From the NCBI RefSeq assembly GCF_003234265.2, contig NZ_CP126256.1, positions 1,178,001 through 1,242,000 on the forward strand: a DNA stretch of 64,000 bases, written 5' to 3'. The position numbers were made by a program, and so were the translations under genes. Every line of letters begins with the position of its first letter. Position 1 is the first letter of the stretch. Below the pieces are notes generated by a model. The model did no database searches. It was not told where the DNA came from and worked only from the letters and a program-made list of their open reading frames with translations. The stretch is from Curtobacterium sp. MCSS17_015. GTDB lineage: Bacteria; Actinomycetota; Actinomycetes; Actinomycetales; Microbacteriaceae. Below are positions 57,668-64,000 of the stretch, piece by piece.

Positions 57668-58144
57668 ATGCCAGATCCAGTGGTCCCGCAGCCGGGACGA
57701 CGAACCCCGGAGCAGCGGCTGGTCGACACCACGCTGACCTTCAGCATGGAGAACGCCGCGGCGCTCACGCCCGAGGCCGGAGTCTCTGCGGAAGAACGCG
57801 ACGCGATCTCGGCGCTGCCGTCGGGGTCGGCGCTGCTCGTCGTCCGACGCGGTCCCAACGTCGGAGCGCGTTTCCTCCTCGACTCGGACGTCACGACGGC
57901 CGGTCGACACCCGGACGCCGACATCTTCCTCGACGACGTCACGGTCTCACGCAAGCACGCCGACTTCGTCCGCCGCGGGACGTCGTTCAGCGTGAAGGAC
58001 CTCGGGTCCCTCAACGGGACGTACTTCGACGGTGTGCGCATCGACGAAGCACTGCTCGTCGACGGGTCCGAAGTCCAGGTGGGCAAGTTCCGCCTGACGT
58101 TCTACGCTTCCCGGGTCGACCTGGCGCGCCTGGCGAACGCGTAG
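57668..58144 (+). CDS. garA: FHA-domain regulator GarA/OdhI
   Basis: 158 residues. The FHA domain spans about residues 50-145: LPSGSALLVVRRGPNVGARF, AGRHPDADIFLDDVTVSRKH (phosphothreonine-binding Arg, Ser, His) and DLGSLNGTYFDG. The N-terminal tail has DTTLTF, the counterpart of the ETTSVF threonine motif that serine/threonine kinases phosphorylate. In mycobacteria and corynebacteria unphosphorylated GarA/OdhI binds and inhibits 2-oxoglutarate dehydrogenase and steers glutamate metabolism. AGGAGG precedes the ATG. It overlaps the ftsR start (TAGTG). No kinase gene is in the window. Confidence 0.93.
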   Translation: MPDPVVPQPGRRTPEQRLVDTTLTFSMENAAALTPEAGVSAEERDAISALPSGSALLVVRRGPNVGARFLLDSDVTTAGRHPDADIFLDDVTVSRKHADFVRRGTSFSVKDLGSLNGTYFDGVRIDEALLVDGSEVQVGKFRLTFYASRVDLARLANA

Positions 58145-58848
58145 TGGCCCCCCGCTCCGCTGCGGCGCGGGCGGTGTCGCCGGCGCCGGACCTGCTCACG
58201 ATCGGTCAGGTGCTGGCACGACTGAAGCCGGACTTCCCGGATCTGTCGAGCTCGAAGCTCCGGTTCCTCGAGGAGCGTGAGCTCGTCACGCCCGTCCGGA
58301 CACAGAGCGGCTACCGGAAGTTCTCGCCCGCCGACGTCGACCGGCTGCGCATCGTCCTCGGCCTGCAGCGGGACCACTACCTGCCGCTCAAGGTCATCAA
58401 GGAGTACCTCGCCGACCTCGACGCGGGGCGCGAGCCGGCCCTGCCGGGTGGTGGGGACGTCCCCCGTCCGTCGATGCTCGGGCGCGAGCGTCGGTACTCG
58501 CGGGACGAACTCCAGCGTGCGGCGGGTGCGTCCCCGATGCTGGTGGGGGACGCGGTGTCGTCATCGCTCATCCCGGCGGCGGACACCTACGGCGAGGAGT
58601 CCGTCGGCGTCCTCAAGGCCCTCGTCGAGCTGCAGCGCTCCGGGATCGAGCCGCGACACCTCCGGACCTTCCGTGCCACCGCCGAGCGCGAGGTCGGACT
58701 CATCGAGTCCGCGCTCATGCCGGTGTCTCGCCGGGGTGACGCCACCTCGCGTGCGAAGGCGCTCGAACTCGCCCGGGAGATCGCCGGACACCTCGAGGTC
58801 ATCCGTTCGTCACTCATCCGAGCGGCCATCGGTCGGCTCGACTCGTGA
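58144..58848 (+). CDS. ftsR: MerR-like regulator FtsR (Rv1828 type)
   Basis: 234 residues. The MerR helix-turn-helix is LLTIGQVLARLKPDFPDLSS-SKLRFLEERELVTP, followed by QSGYRKFSPADVDRLRIVL. C-terminal helices (ESVGVLKALVELQRSGIEPR) form the dimer or effector part. In Corynebacterium the orthologue activates ftsZ. GTG 58144 overlaps the garA stop by one base, so it is co-transcribed and possibly coupled. In mycobacteria garA is followed by this gene, a DUF151 nuclease and a second MerR gene; here the nuclease is absent. Confidence 0.9.
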   Translation: MAPRSAAARAVSPAPDLLTIGQVLARLKPDFPDLSSSKLRFLEERELVTPVRTQSGYRKFSPADVDRLRIVLGLQRDHYLPLKVIKEYLADLDAGREPALPGGGDVPRPSMLGRERRYSRDELQRAAGASPMLVGDAVSSSLIPAADTYGEESVGVLKALVELQRSGIEPRHLRTFRATAEREVGLIESALMPVSRRGDATSRAKALELAREIAGHLEVIRSSLIRAAIGRLDS

Positions 58849-59032
58849 GCGCTCAGGGCGTCGTCGACCCTCGACGTGGGTCGGTGCCGGGGCATATCCT
58901 CGACACGCCGGACGCGCCGGAGCGGATGTCCCGCCTCCACGCCGCCCGACTCGCTACCGTGGACCTCGGAACAACTCTCAACCCGCTGTTGAAGCTTCGG
59001 GTGGGAGCTCGATCGTCGTGGAAGGCAAGCTG

Positions 59033-59593
59033 ATGAGTGGGAACGATGTCCCCGGTACCCCGTCTGACATGACGCGGTACGACCTCGGGCTGCTGTTCAC
59101 CGACGGCCTGCCCGAGCACGACGAGCAGAACGGCTACCGCGGCACCGTCGCCGCGAAGGCAGCCGGCATCAGCTACCGCCAGCTCGACTACTGGGCCCGC
59201 ACCGAGCTCGTCCAGCCCACCATCCGCGGCGCTGCCGGATCCGGGTCGCAGCGGCTCTACGGCTTCCGCGACATCCTCGTGCTCAAGCTCGTCAAGCGCC
59301 TGCTCGACACCGGCATCTCCCTGCAGCAGATCCGCACCGCCGTGAACCAGCTCCGCGAAGCCGGCGTGAGCGACCTGGCGCAGACCACCCTCATGTCGGA
59401 CGGCGCCTCGGTCTACCTGTGCACCTCGGACGACGAGGTCATCGACCTGGTGTCCCGCGGCCAGGGCGTGTTCGGCATCGCGGTCGGCAAGGTCCTGCGC
59501 GAGGTCGAGTCCTCGCTGGTCGAGCTCGACGCCACCCCGGCGGAGGACCCGAGCGACGAACTCGCGGCGCGCCGCGCGACGCGCGCCTCCTGA
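59033..59593 (+). CDS. MerR-family regulator (Rv1830 type)
   Basis: 186 residues. GYRGTVAAKAAGISYRQLDYWARTELVQPTIR is the MerR DNA-binding unit, followed by GSGSQRLYGFRDILVLKLVK, SLQQIRTAVNQLREAGVSDL and QGVFGIAVGKVLREVE, all hallmarks of the Rv1830 family. The natural target is unclear. GGAAGG lies 8 nt before ATG 59033. A TACCGT at 58955-58960 could give it its own promoter in the 184-nt gap behind ftsR. It ends in a palindrome-rich spacer. Confidence 0.9.
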   Translation: MSGNDVPGTPSDMTRYDLGLLFTDGLPEHDEQNGYRGTVAAKAAGISYRQLDYWARTELVQPTIRGAAGSGSQRLYGFRDILVLKLVKRLLDTGISLQQIRTAVNQLREAGVSDLAQTTLMSDGASVYLCTSDDEVIDLVSRGQGVFGIAVGKVLREVESSLVELDATPAEDPSDELAARRATRAS

Positions 59594-59650
59594 CGCCGCC
59601 GGCGTCCTGACGCGGCCGCTCGGCGCCTCCCGGGCCGCCAGCCAGCTCCA

Positions 59651-59779
59651 GGTTCCGGGATCGCGGCATCTCGGCGTCCGAGATGCCGGACTTCTGGAAC
59701 CGCGACGACCGCATGCGGCACGTCGTGGAACCGTGACGTACCGCATGCGGTGAGCCGCAGGGGCTCAGACTCGAGCCCC
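59651..59779. repeat. Cluster of palindromes and direct repeats in convergent spacer
   Basis: GGCATCTCGG-CGT-CCGAGATGCC (59665-59687) is enclosed symmetrically, 8 nt on each side, by GGTTCC (59651-59656) and GGAACC (59696-59701). Two direct repeats then follow, TGGAACCG-YGACG-(T)-ACCGCATGCGG at 59695-59718 and 59726-59750, each ending in the perfect palindrome CCGCATGCGG. GGGGCTC/GAGCCCC (59760-59766 / 59773-59779) closes the cluster. It could be a bidirectional terminator, a REP-like element or a protein-binding array. Confidence 0.65.
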
Positions 59780-59850
59780 AGCAGTGGCAGCACCGCACCG
59801 GGAACGACGATGGGCCGCCCGCGGGCGACCCTCCGGATGACGAACCCGCG

Positions 59851-60669
59851 TCAGGCGATCGCGCCCGCGCCGTCGGCGTACGGCCCGATCTTGCCCGTGC
59901 GCATGATCCGCTCGAGCAGCTGGTCGAAGTTCCGCGCCATCTCCTGCGCCGACTCACCCGGCCACACGTGCAGCGGCTTCGCAGCACCCTGCGCCTGCTG
60001 GAGCGAGGTGCGCTCGGGCAGCTGCGGGGAGAGCACGAGCGGGCCGAACATGTCGCGCAGTTCCTTGATGCGGAACTGGTGCTCGAGGGACTGCACCCGC
60101 GCGCGGTTCACGATGATGCCGAGCGGCTGGAGGCGCGGCGAGAGTCCGCGACGGATCTCCTCGATCGCACGGAGGGCGCGGTCGGCGGCGGCGACGGAGA
60201 ACAGGCCGGGCTCAGTGACGACCGAGACCCGGTCAGAGGCAGCCCAGGCGGTGCGGGTCAGCGCGTTCAGCGAGGGAGCGCAGTCGATGAGGACGAGGTC
60301 GTAGTCGGCCTCGACGTTCGCCAGCGCCTCCTCCAGCTTCCAGATGTCGCGGATCGACGGGTGCGGCCCGTCGAAGTTGATGGCCGAGGGGGAGCCGACC
60401 ATCACGTCGATCTTGCCCTGGGACCCCTTCGTCCACCCGGACGGGGCGATCGCCTGACGGACGATCTTCTCCTTCGGGTTCTCGAGGACGTCGGCCACGT
60501 TGAGGTGCCCGGTCAGGTCGATGTCGAGGCCCGTCGAGACGTCCGACTGCGGATCGAGGTCCACCACCAGGGTGCGCAGACCCTTGGCGAACGCTGCCGA
60601 GGTCAGGCCGAGTGTCACGGTCGTCTTGCCGACACCGCCCTTGAGGGAGCTCACGCTGAGTACATGCAC
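59851..60669 (-). CDS. ParA-family ATPase
   Basis: 272 residues. The deviant Walker A SLKGGVGKTTVTLGL is at residues 8-22, LVVDLDPQSDVSTGL is the A' motif, and DYDLVLIDCAPSLNAL the Walker B region. It therefore belongs to the ParA/Soj/MinD-like group that positions chromosomes, plasmids or protein clusters. There is no ParB gene or parS-like site beside it, so it is an orphan ParA. I chose GTG 60669 because TAACGT (60678-60683 on the minus strand) ends 8 nt upstream; the frame could also start at TTG 60678. It is divergent from pyc. Confidence 0.88.
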   Translation of the reverse strand: MHVLSVSSLKGGVGKTTVTLGLTSAAFAKGLRTLVVDLDPQSDVSTGLDIDLTGHLNVADVLENPKEKIVRQAIAPSGWTKGSQGKIDVMVGSPSAINFDGPHPSIRDIWKLEEALANVEADYDLVLIDCAPSLNALTRTAWAASDRVSVVTEPGLFSVAAADRALRAIEEIRRGLSPRLQPLGIIVNRARVQSLEHQFRIKELRDMFGPLVLSPQLPERTSLQQAQGAAKPLHVWPGESAQEMARNFDQLLERIMRTGKIGPYADGAGAIA

Positions 60670-60677
60670 GATGAGCA

Positions 60678-60683
60678 ACGTTA
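60678..60683 (-). promoter_or_regulatory. -10 element TAACGT of the ParA gene
   Basis: On the minus strand TAACGT lies 8 nt before GTG 60669 with no Shine-Dalgarno sequence, arguing for a leaderless transcript. Confidence 0.45.
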
Positions 60684-60690
60684 CCGCCAG

Positions 60691-60696
60691 TAGGGT
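60691..60696 (+). promoter_or_regulatory. -10 element TAGGGT of pyc
   Basis: TAGGGT lies 33 nt before GTG 60730; the leader contains AAAGGGA. Confidence 0.45.
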
Positions 60697-60729
60697 TGTG
60701 ACACCTCAACCCGGGCTGAAAGGGACCTC

Positions 60730-63700
60730 GTGTTCGACAAGATCCTGGTCGCCAACCGTGGCGAGATCGCCATCCGAGCATTCCGTGCGGCGTACGAGCT
60801 CGGTGCCCGCACCGTGGCCGTCTACCCGTACGAGGACCGCAACTCCCTGCACCGGTTGAAGGCCGACGAGGCGTACCTCATCGGGGAGCGCGGGCATCCG
60901 GTCCGGGCCTACCTGGACGTCTCCGAGATCATCCGGGTCGCGCGCGAGTCGGGTGCCGACGCGATCTACCCGGGCTACGGCTTCCTGTCCGAGAACCCGG
61001 AGCTCGCCGCTGCGGCCGCGGCCGCGGGCATCACGTTCATCGGCCCGGGCGAGCACGTGCTCGAGATGGCCGGCAACAAGGTCACCGCGAAGGAGCACGC
61101 GATCGCCGCCGGAGTCCCGGTCCTGGCGAGCACGCCGGCCAGCCGCGACGTCGACGAACTCGTCGCCGGGGCCGAGGCGATCGGCTTCCCGGTGTTCGCG
61201 AAGGCGGTCGCCGGTGGTGGCGGTCGCGGCATGCGCCGGGTGGAGACGCCCGCGGAGCTCCGTCCGGCCCTCGAGGAAGCGATGCGCGAAGCCGACAGCG
61301 CGTTCGGCGACCCGACGATGTTCCTCGAGCAGGCGGTCCTGCGTCCGCGGCACATCGAGGTGCAGATCCTGGCCGACGCCACGGGCAGCGAGACCGGCAC
61401 GATCCACCTGTTCGAGCGGGACTGCTCCGTGCAGCGCCGCAACCAGAAGGTCGTCGAGATCGCCCCGGCGCCCGACCTCGACCCGTCGATCGCGGCGGCG
61501 CTCCACCGCGACGCCGTGGCCTTCGCGCGGTCGATCGGGTACGTCAACGCCGGCACCGTGGAGTTCCTCCTCGACACGGTGGGGGAACGAGCGGGGCAGC
61601 ACGTCTTCATCGAGATGAACCCCCGCATCCAGGTCGAGCACACCGTCACCGAAGAGGTGACCGACGTCGACCTCGTGCAGTCGCAGATGCGCATCGCCGC
61701 CGGAGCGACGCTCGCCGAGCTCGGCCTGACCCAGGACACCGTCTCGGTGCACGGCGCGGCGCTGCAGACCCGCATCACGACCGAGGACCCGACGCAGGGC
61801 TTCCGCCCGGACACCGGCCGGATCACGACCTACCGCAGTCCGGGCGGCGCCGGTGTCCGCCTCGACGGCGGCACCGTGGCCACCGGCGCCCAGATCAGCC
61901 CGCACTTCGACTCGATGCTCGCGAAGATGACGTGCCGCGGTCGGGACTTCCCCGCCGCGGTCGCGCGGGCGCGCCGTGCCCTCGCCGAGTTCCGGATCCG
62001 CGGCGTCAGCACGAACATCCCGTTCCTGCAGGCCGTCCTCGAGGACCCGGACTTCGCCCGCGGTGACGTCTCGACCGCGTTCATCGCCGAGCGTCCGCAG
62101 CTGTTCGACGGCCACGTGTCGAAGGACCGCGGCACGAAGGTCCTCAACTGGCTCGCCGACGTCACCGTCAACAAGCCCAACGGCTCACCCGCCGCGCACG
62201 TGGTCGACCCGGCGCTGAAGCTGCCGACCACGGACCTCGCGGCACCGGTGCCGGAGGGACAGCGCGACCTGCTGCTGCGCGTCGGTCCGGCCGCGTGGTC
62301 CGAGGCGCTCCGCGCGCAGACCGCCCTCGCGGTGACCGAGACGACGATGCGGGACGCACACCAGTCGTTGCTCGCCACCCGGGTCCGCACGAAGGACCTC
62401 GTCGCGGTCGCCCCGCACGTCGCGCGGCTCACCCCGCAGCTGCTCAGCGTCGAGGCCTGGGGCGGTGCGACCTACGACGTCGCGCTCCGGTTCCTCGGCG
62501 AGGACCCCTGGGAGCGCCTGACCGCGCTGCGTCAGGCGATGCCGAACATCCCGATCCAGATGCTGCTGCGCGGTCGCAACACCGTCGGCTACACGCCGTA
62601 CCCGACCGAGGTGACGGACGCGTTCGTCGCCGAGGCCGCCGCCACCGGCGTCGACGTGTTCCGGGTCTTCGACGCGCTGAACGACGTCGGTCAGCTGCGT
62701 CCCGCCCTGGAGGCCGTGCTCGCCACCGGCACGGCGGTCGCGGAAGCGGCGCTCTGCTACACGGGCGACCTCCTCGACCCGGCCGAGGACCTGTACACGC
62801 TCGACTACTACCTGCGACTCGCGGAGCAGATGGTCGAGGCGGGCGCGCACGTCATCGGGATCAAGGACATGGCGGGGCTCCTCCGCGCGGGTGCTGCGGA
62901 GAAGCTCGTCGGCGCGCTGCGCGAGCGCTTCGACCAGCCCGTCCACGTGCACACGCACGACACCGCCGGTGGTCAGCTCGCGACGCTCCTCGCGGCCTCC
63001 CGTGCCGGTGCGGACGCCGTCGACGTCGCCGCGGCACCGATGGCCGGGACGACCAGCCAGCCGAGCATGTCGGCCCTCGTCGCCGCACTGGCCCACACCG
63101 AACGCGACACCGGCATCGACCTCGGTGCCGTCGGGGACCTCGAGCCCTACTGGGAAGCGGTCCGCCGCGCCTACGCCCCGTTCGAGTCCGGGCTCGCCGG
63201 GCCGACCGGCCGCGTGTACAAGCACGAGATCCCGGGCGGACAGTTGTCGAACCTCCGACAGCAGGCCATCGCCCTCGGGCTCGGCGACCGGTTCGAGCAG
63301 GTCGAGGACTGGTACGCCGAGGCGAACCGGATCCTCGGCCGTCCGACGAAGGTCACGCCGTCGTCGAAGGTCGTCGGCGACCTCGCGCTCCAGCTCGCCG
63401 CGGTCGACGCCGACCCTGCCGACTTCGAGCAACACCCGGAGAAGTACGACGTGCCGGACTCGGTGATCGGCTTCATGGCGGGCGAACTCGGCGACCTGCC
63501 GGGCGGGTGGCCGGAGCCGTTCCGGTCGAAGGTCCTGGCCGGGCGGGACATCCGGATCGAGGTCACCCCGGTCCCGGAGCACGAGCGAGCAGCCCTCGGT
63601 ACTCCGGGCACCGTCCGCCAGCAGGCCCTCAACCGGCTGCTGTTCGAGCAGCCGACCCGGCAGTTCCAGCAGGTCCGCGACGAGTTCGGCGACCTGTCGG

Positions 63701-64000
63701 TGGTCCCGACCGTCGACTACCTCTACGGCCTGCGCCAGGGGGAGGAGCACGTGGTGCCGCTCGGCAAGGGCGTGAACCTGCTCGTCGGGCTCGAGGCGAT
63801 CGGCGAGGTCGACGCCCGGGGCATCCGGACCGTGATGGCCACCATGAACGGGCAGCTGCGGCCGGTGGCCGTGCGTGACCGGTCGGTCGTCGTCGAGACC
63901 AAGGCCGCCGAGAAGGCGGACCGGTCCGACCCGAAGCACGTCGCAGCCCCGTTCTCCGGGGTCGTGACGCTCAAGGTCGCCGTCGGTGACGTCGTCGAGG
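60730..64000 (+). CDS. pyc: Pyruvate carboxylase, 3' end cut off by the window
   Basis: About 1090 residues are visible and the frame is open at the window edge. The biotin carboxylase domain has FDKILVANRGEIAIRAFRAA, AVAGGGGRGMRRV and EMNPRIQVEHTVTEEV. The carboxyltransferase domain begins near residue 535 (TTMRDAHQSLLATRVRT) and includes EAWGGATYDVALRFL, GIKDMAGLL and VHTHDTAGGQ. The biotin-carrier domain starts (VAAPFSGVVTLKVAVGDVVE), but the biotinylated Lys lies beyond the end. It makes oxaloacetate from pyruvate. Position next to garA is notable, since both control TCA-cycle flux. GTG start with AAAGGGA upstream. Confidence 0.96.
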   Translation, partial: MFDKILVANRGEIAIRAFRAAYELGARTVAVYPYEDRNSLHRLKADEAYLIGERGHPVRAYLDVSEIIRVARESGADAIYPGYGFLSENPELAAAAAAAGITFIGPGEHVLEMAGNKVTAKEHAIAAGVPVLASTPASRDVDELVAGAEAIGFPVFAKAVAGGGGRGMRRVETPAELRPALEEAMREADSAFGDPTMFLEQAVLRPRHIEVQILADATGSETGTIHLFERDCSVQRRNQKVVEIAPAPDLDPSIAAALHRDAVAFARSIGYVNAGTVEFLLDTVGERAGQHVFIEMNPRIQVEHTVTEEVTDVDLVQSQMRIAAGATLAELGLTQDTVSVHGAALQTRITTEDPTQGFRPDTGRITTYRSPGGAGVRLDGGTVATGAQISPHFDSMLAKMTCRGRDFPAAVARARRALAEFRIRGVSTNIPFLQAVLEDPDFARGDVSTAFIAERPQLFDGHVSKDRGTKVLNWLADVTVNKPNGSPAAHVVDPALKLPTTDLAAPVPEGQRDLLLRVGPAAWSEALRAQTALAVTETTMRDAHQSLLATRVRTKDLVAVAPHVARLTPQLLSVEAWGGATYDVALRFLGEDPWERLTALRQAMPNIPIQMLLRGRNTVGYTPYPTEVTDAFVAEAAATGVDVFRVFDALNDVGQLRPALEAVLATGTAVAEAALCYTGDLLDPAEDLYTLDYYLRLAEQMVEAGAHVIGIKDMAGLLRAGAAEKLVGALRERFDQPVHVHTHDTAGGQLATLLAASRAGADAVDVAAAPMAGTTSQPSMSALVAALAHTERDTGIDLGAVGDLEPYWEAVRRAYAPFESGLAGPTGRVYKHEIPGGQLSNLRQQAIALGLGDRFEQVEDWYAEANRILGRPTKVTPSSKVVGDLALQLAAVDADPADFEQHPEKYDVPDSVIGFMAGELGDLPGGWPEPFRSKVLAGRDIRIEVTPVPEHERAALGTPGTVRQQALNRLLFEQPTRQFQQVRDEFGDLSVVPTVDYLYGLRQGEEHVVPLGKGVNLLVGLEAIGEVDARGIRTVMATMNGQLRPVAVRDRSVVVETKAAEKADRSDPKHVAAPFSGVVTLKVAVGDVVE

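Noticed and set aside
55910..58086. Long minus-strand frames over the siderophore permeases and garA
   Set aside because: Asp/Arg-rich shadows opposite genes with clear family signatures.

Overview
The window is about 64 kb of very GC-rich actinobacterial chromosome. It most likely comes from Curtobacterium or a close relative in the Microbacteriaceae. The reasons are a near-textbook levodione reductase of the Leifsonia aquatica type, a garA-ftsR-merR cluster, LAxTG (class E sortase) surface proteins, actinobacterial pyruvate carboxylase, and many starts preceded by a TANNNT box 6-9 nt upstream (leaderless transcripts). I see no rRNA, tRNA, CRISPR array, insertion sequence or phage gene. Most of the region reads as ordinary chromosome with a few decaying or rearranged loci.

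1-13 kb: the 3' part of a RecB-like nuclease/helicase; an SseB gene coupled to a frameshifted GPP34/GOLPH3 gene; levodione reductase (lvr); a membrane-anchored HNH nuclease; an aldo/keto reductase; a PIN-domain remnant; a SNF2 helicase with a SWIM zinc finger; a BLUF blue-light sensor; an amino-acid permease. 13-23 kb: small membrane and hypothetical genes, a lysozyme-like protein, an ADP-ribosylglycohydrolase, a second permease, a uracil-DNA glycosylase behind a GT4 glycosyltransferase, and a stand-alone LigD-type polymerase domain facing a LigC-type ATP-dependent ligase, with two tiny coupled genes between them.

23-41 kb: an MBL-fold hydrolase; two tandem paralogous cell-wall proteins ending in LAYTG and LAFTG; a LysR regulator divergent from putA (proline to glutamate); an unlisted 50-residue zinc-ribbon gene; a TetR regulator divergent from an acyl-CoA dehydrogenase; a patatin; a GAF-like membrane protein; quinone oxidoreductase, HxlR and a Rossmann reductase; an MFS exporter divergent from a LysR gene whose 3' end is deleted and frameshifted.

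41-53 kb: a 553-residue Pro/Ala-rich membrane protein; F420-type reductase; GNAT; a MarR-phosphoesterase pair; a TPP-riboswitch-controlled thiM-thiE-thiD/tenA operon with ATGA/GTGA overlaps; a NUDIX-NYN fusion; a phosphotransferase; a J-domain/NERD-like fusion; an S4 protein; two hypothetical genes with leaderless starts. 53-64 kb: an HtrA-type protease; two FecCD siderophore permeases under a probable IdeR/DtxR box, with no adjacent ATPase or binding protein; an orphan carbohydrate-binding-module fragment; garA-ftsR-merR (TCA-flux and division control); a palindrome-rich convergent spacer; a ParA-type ATPase; and pyruvate carboxylase running off the end.

Nothing here is a clear new defence or biosynthetic system. 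The observations most worth following up are the new small genes, the two fusion proteins, the paired LAxTG proteins, the garA cluster lacking its usual nuclease, the isolated LigD-pol/LigC pair, and three lesions (GPP34, PIN, LysR) that need checking against raw reads or relatives.
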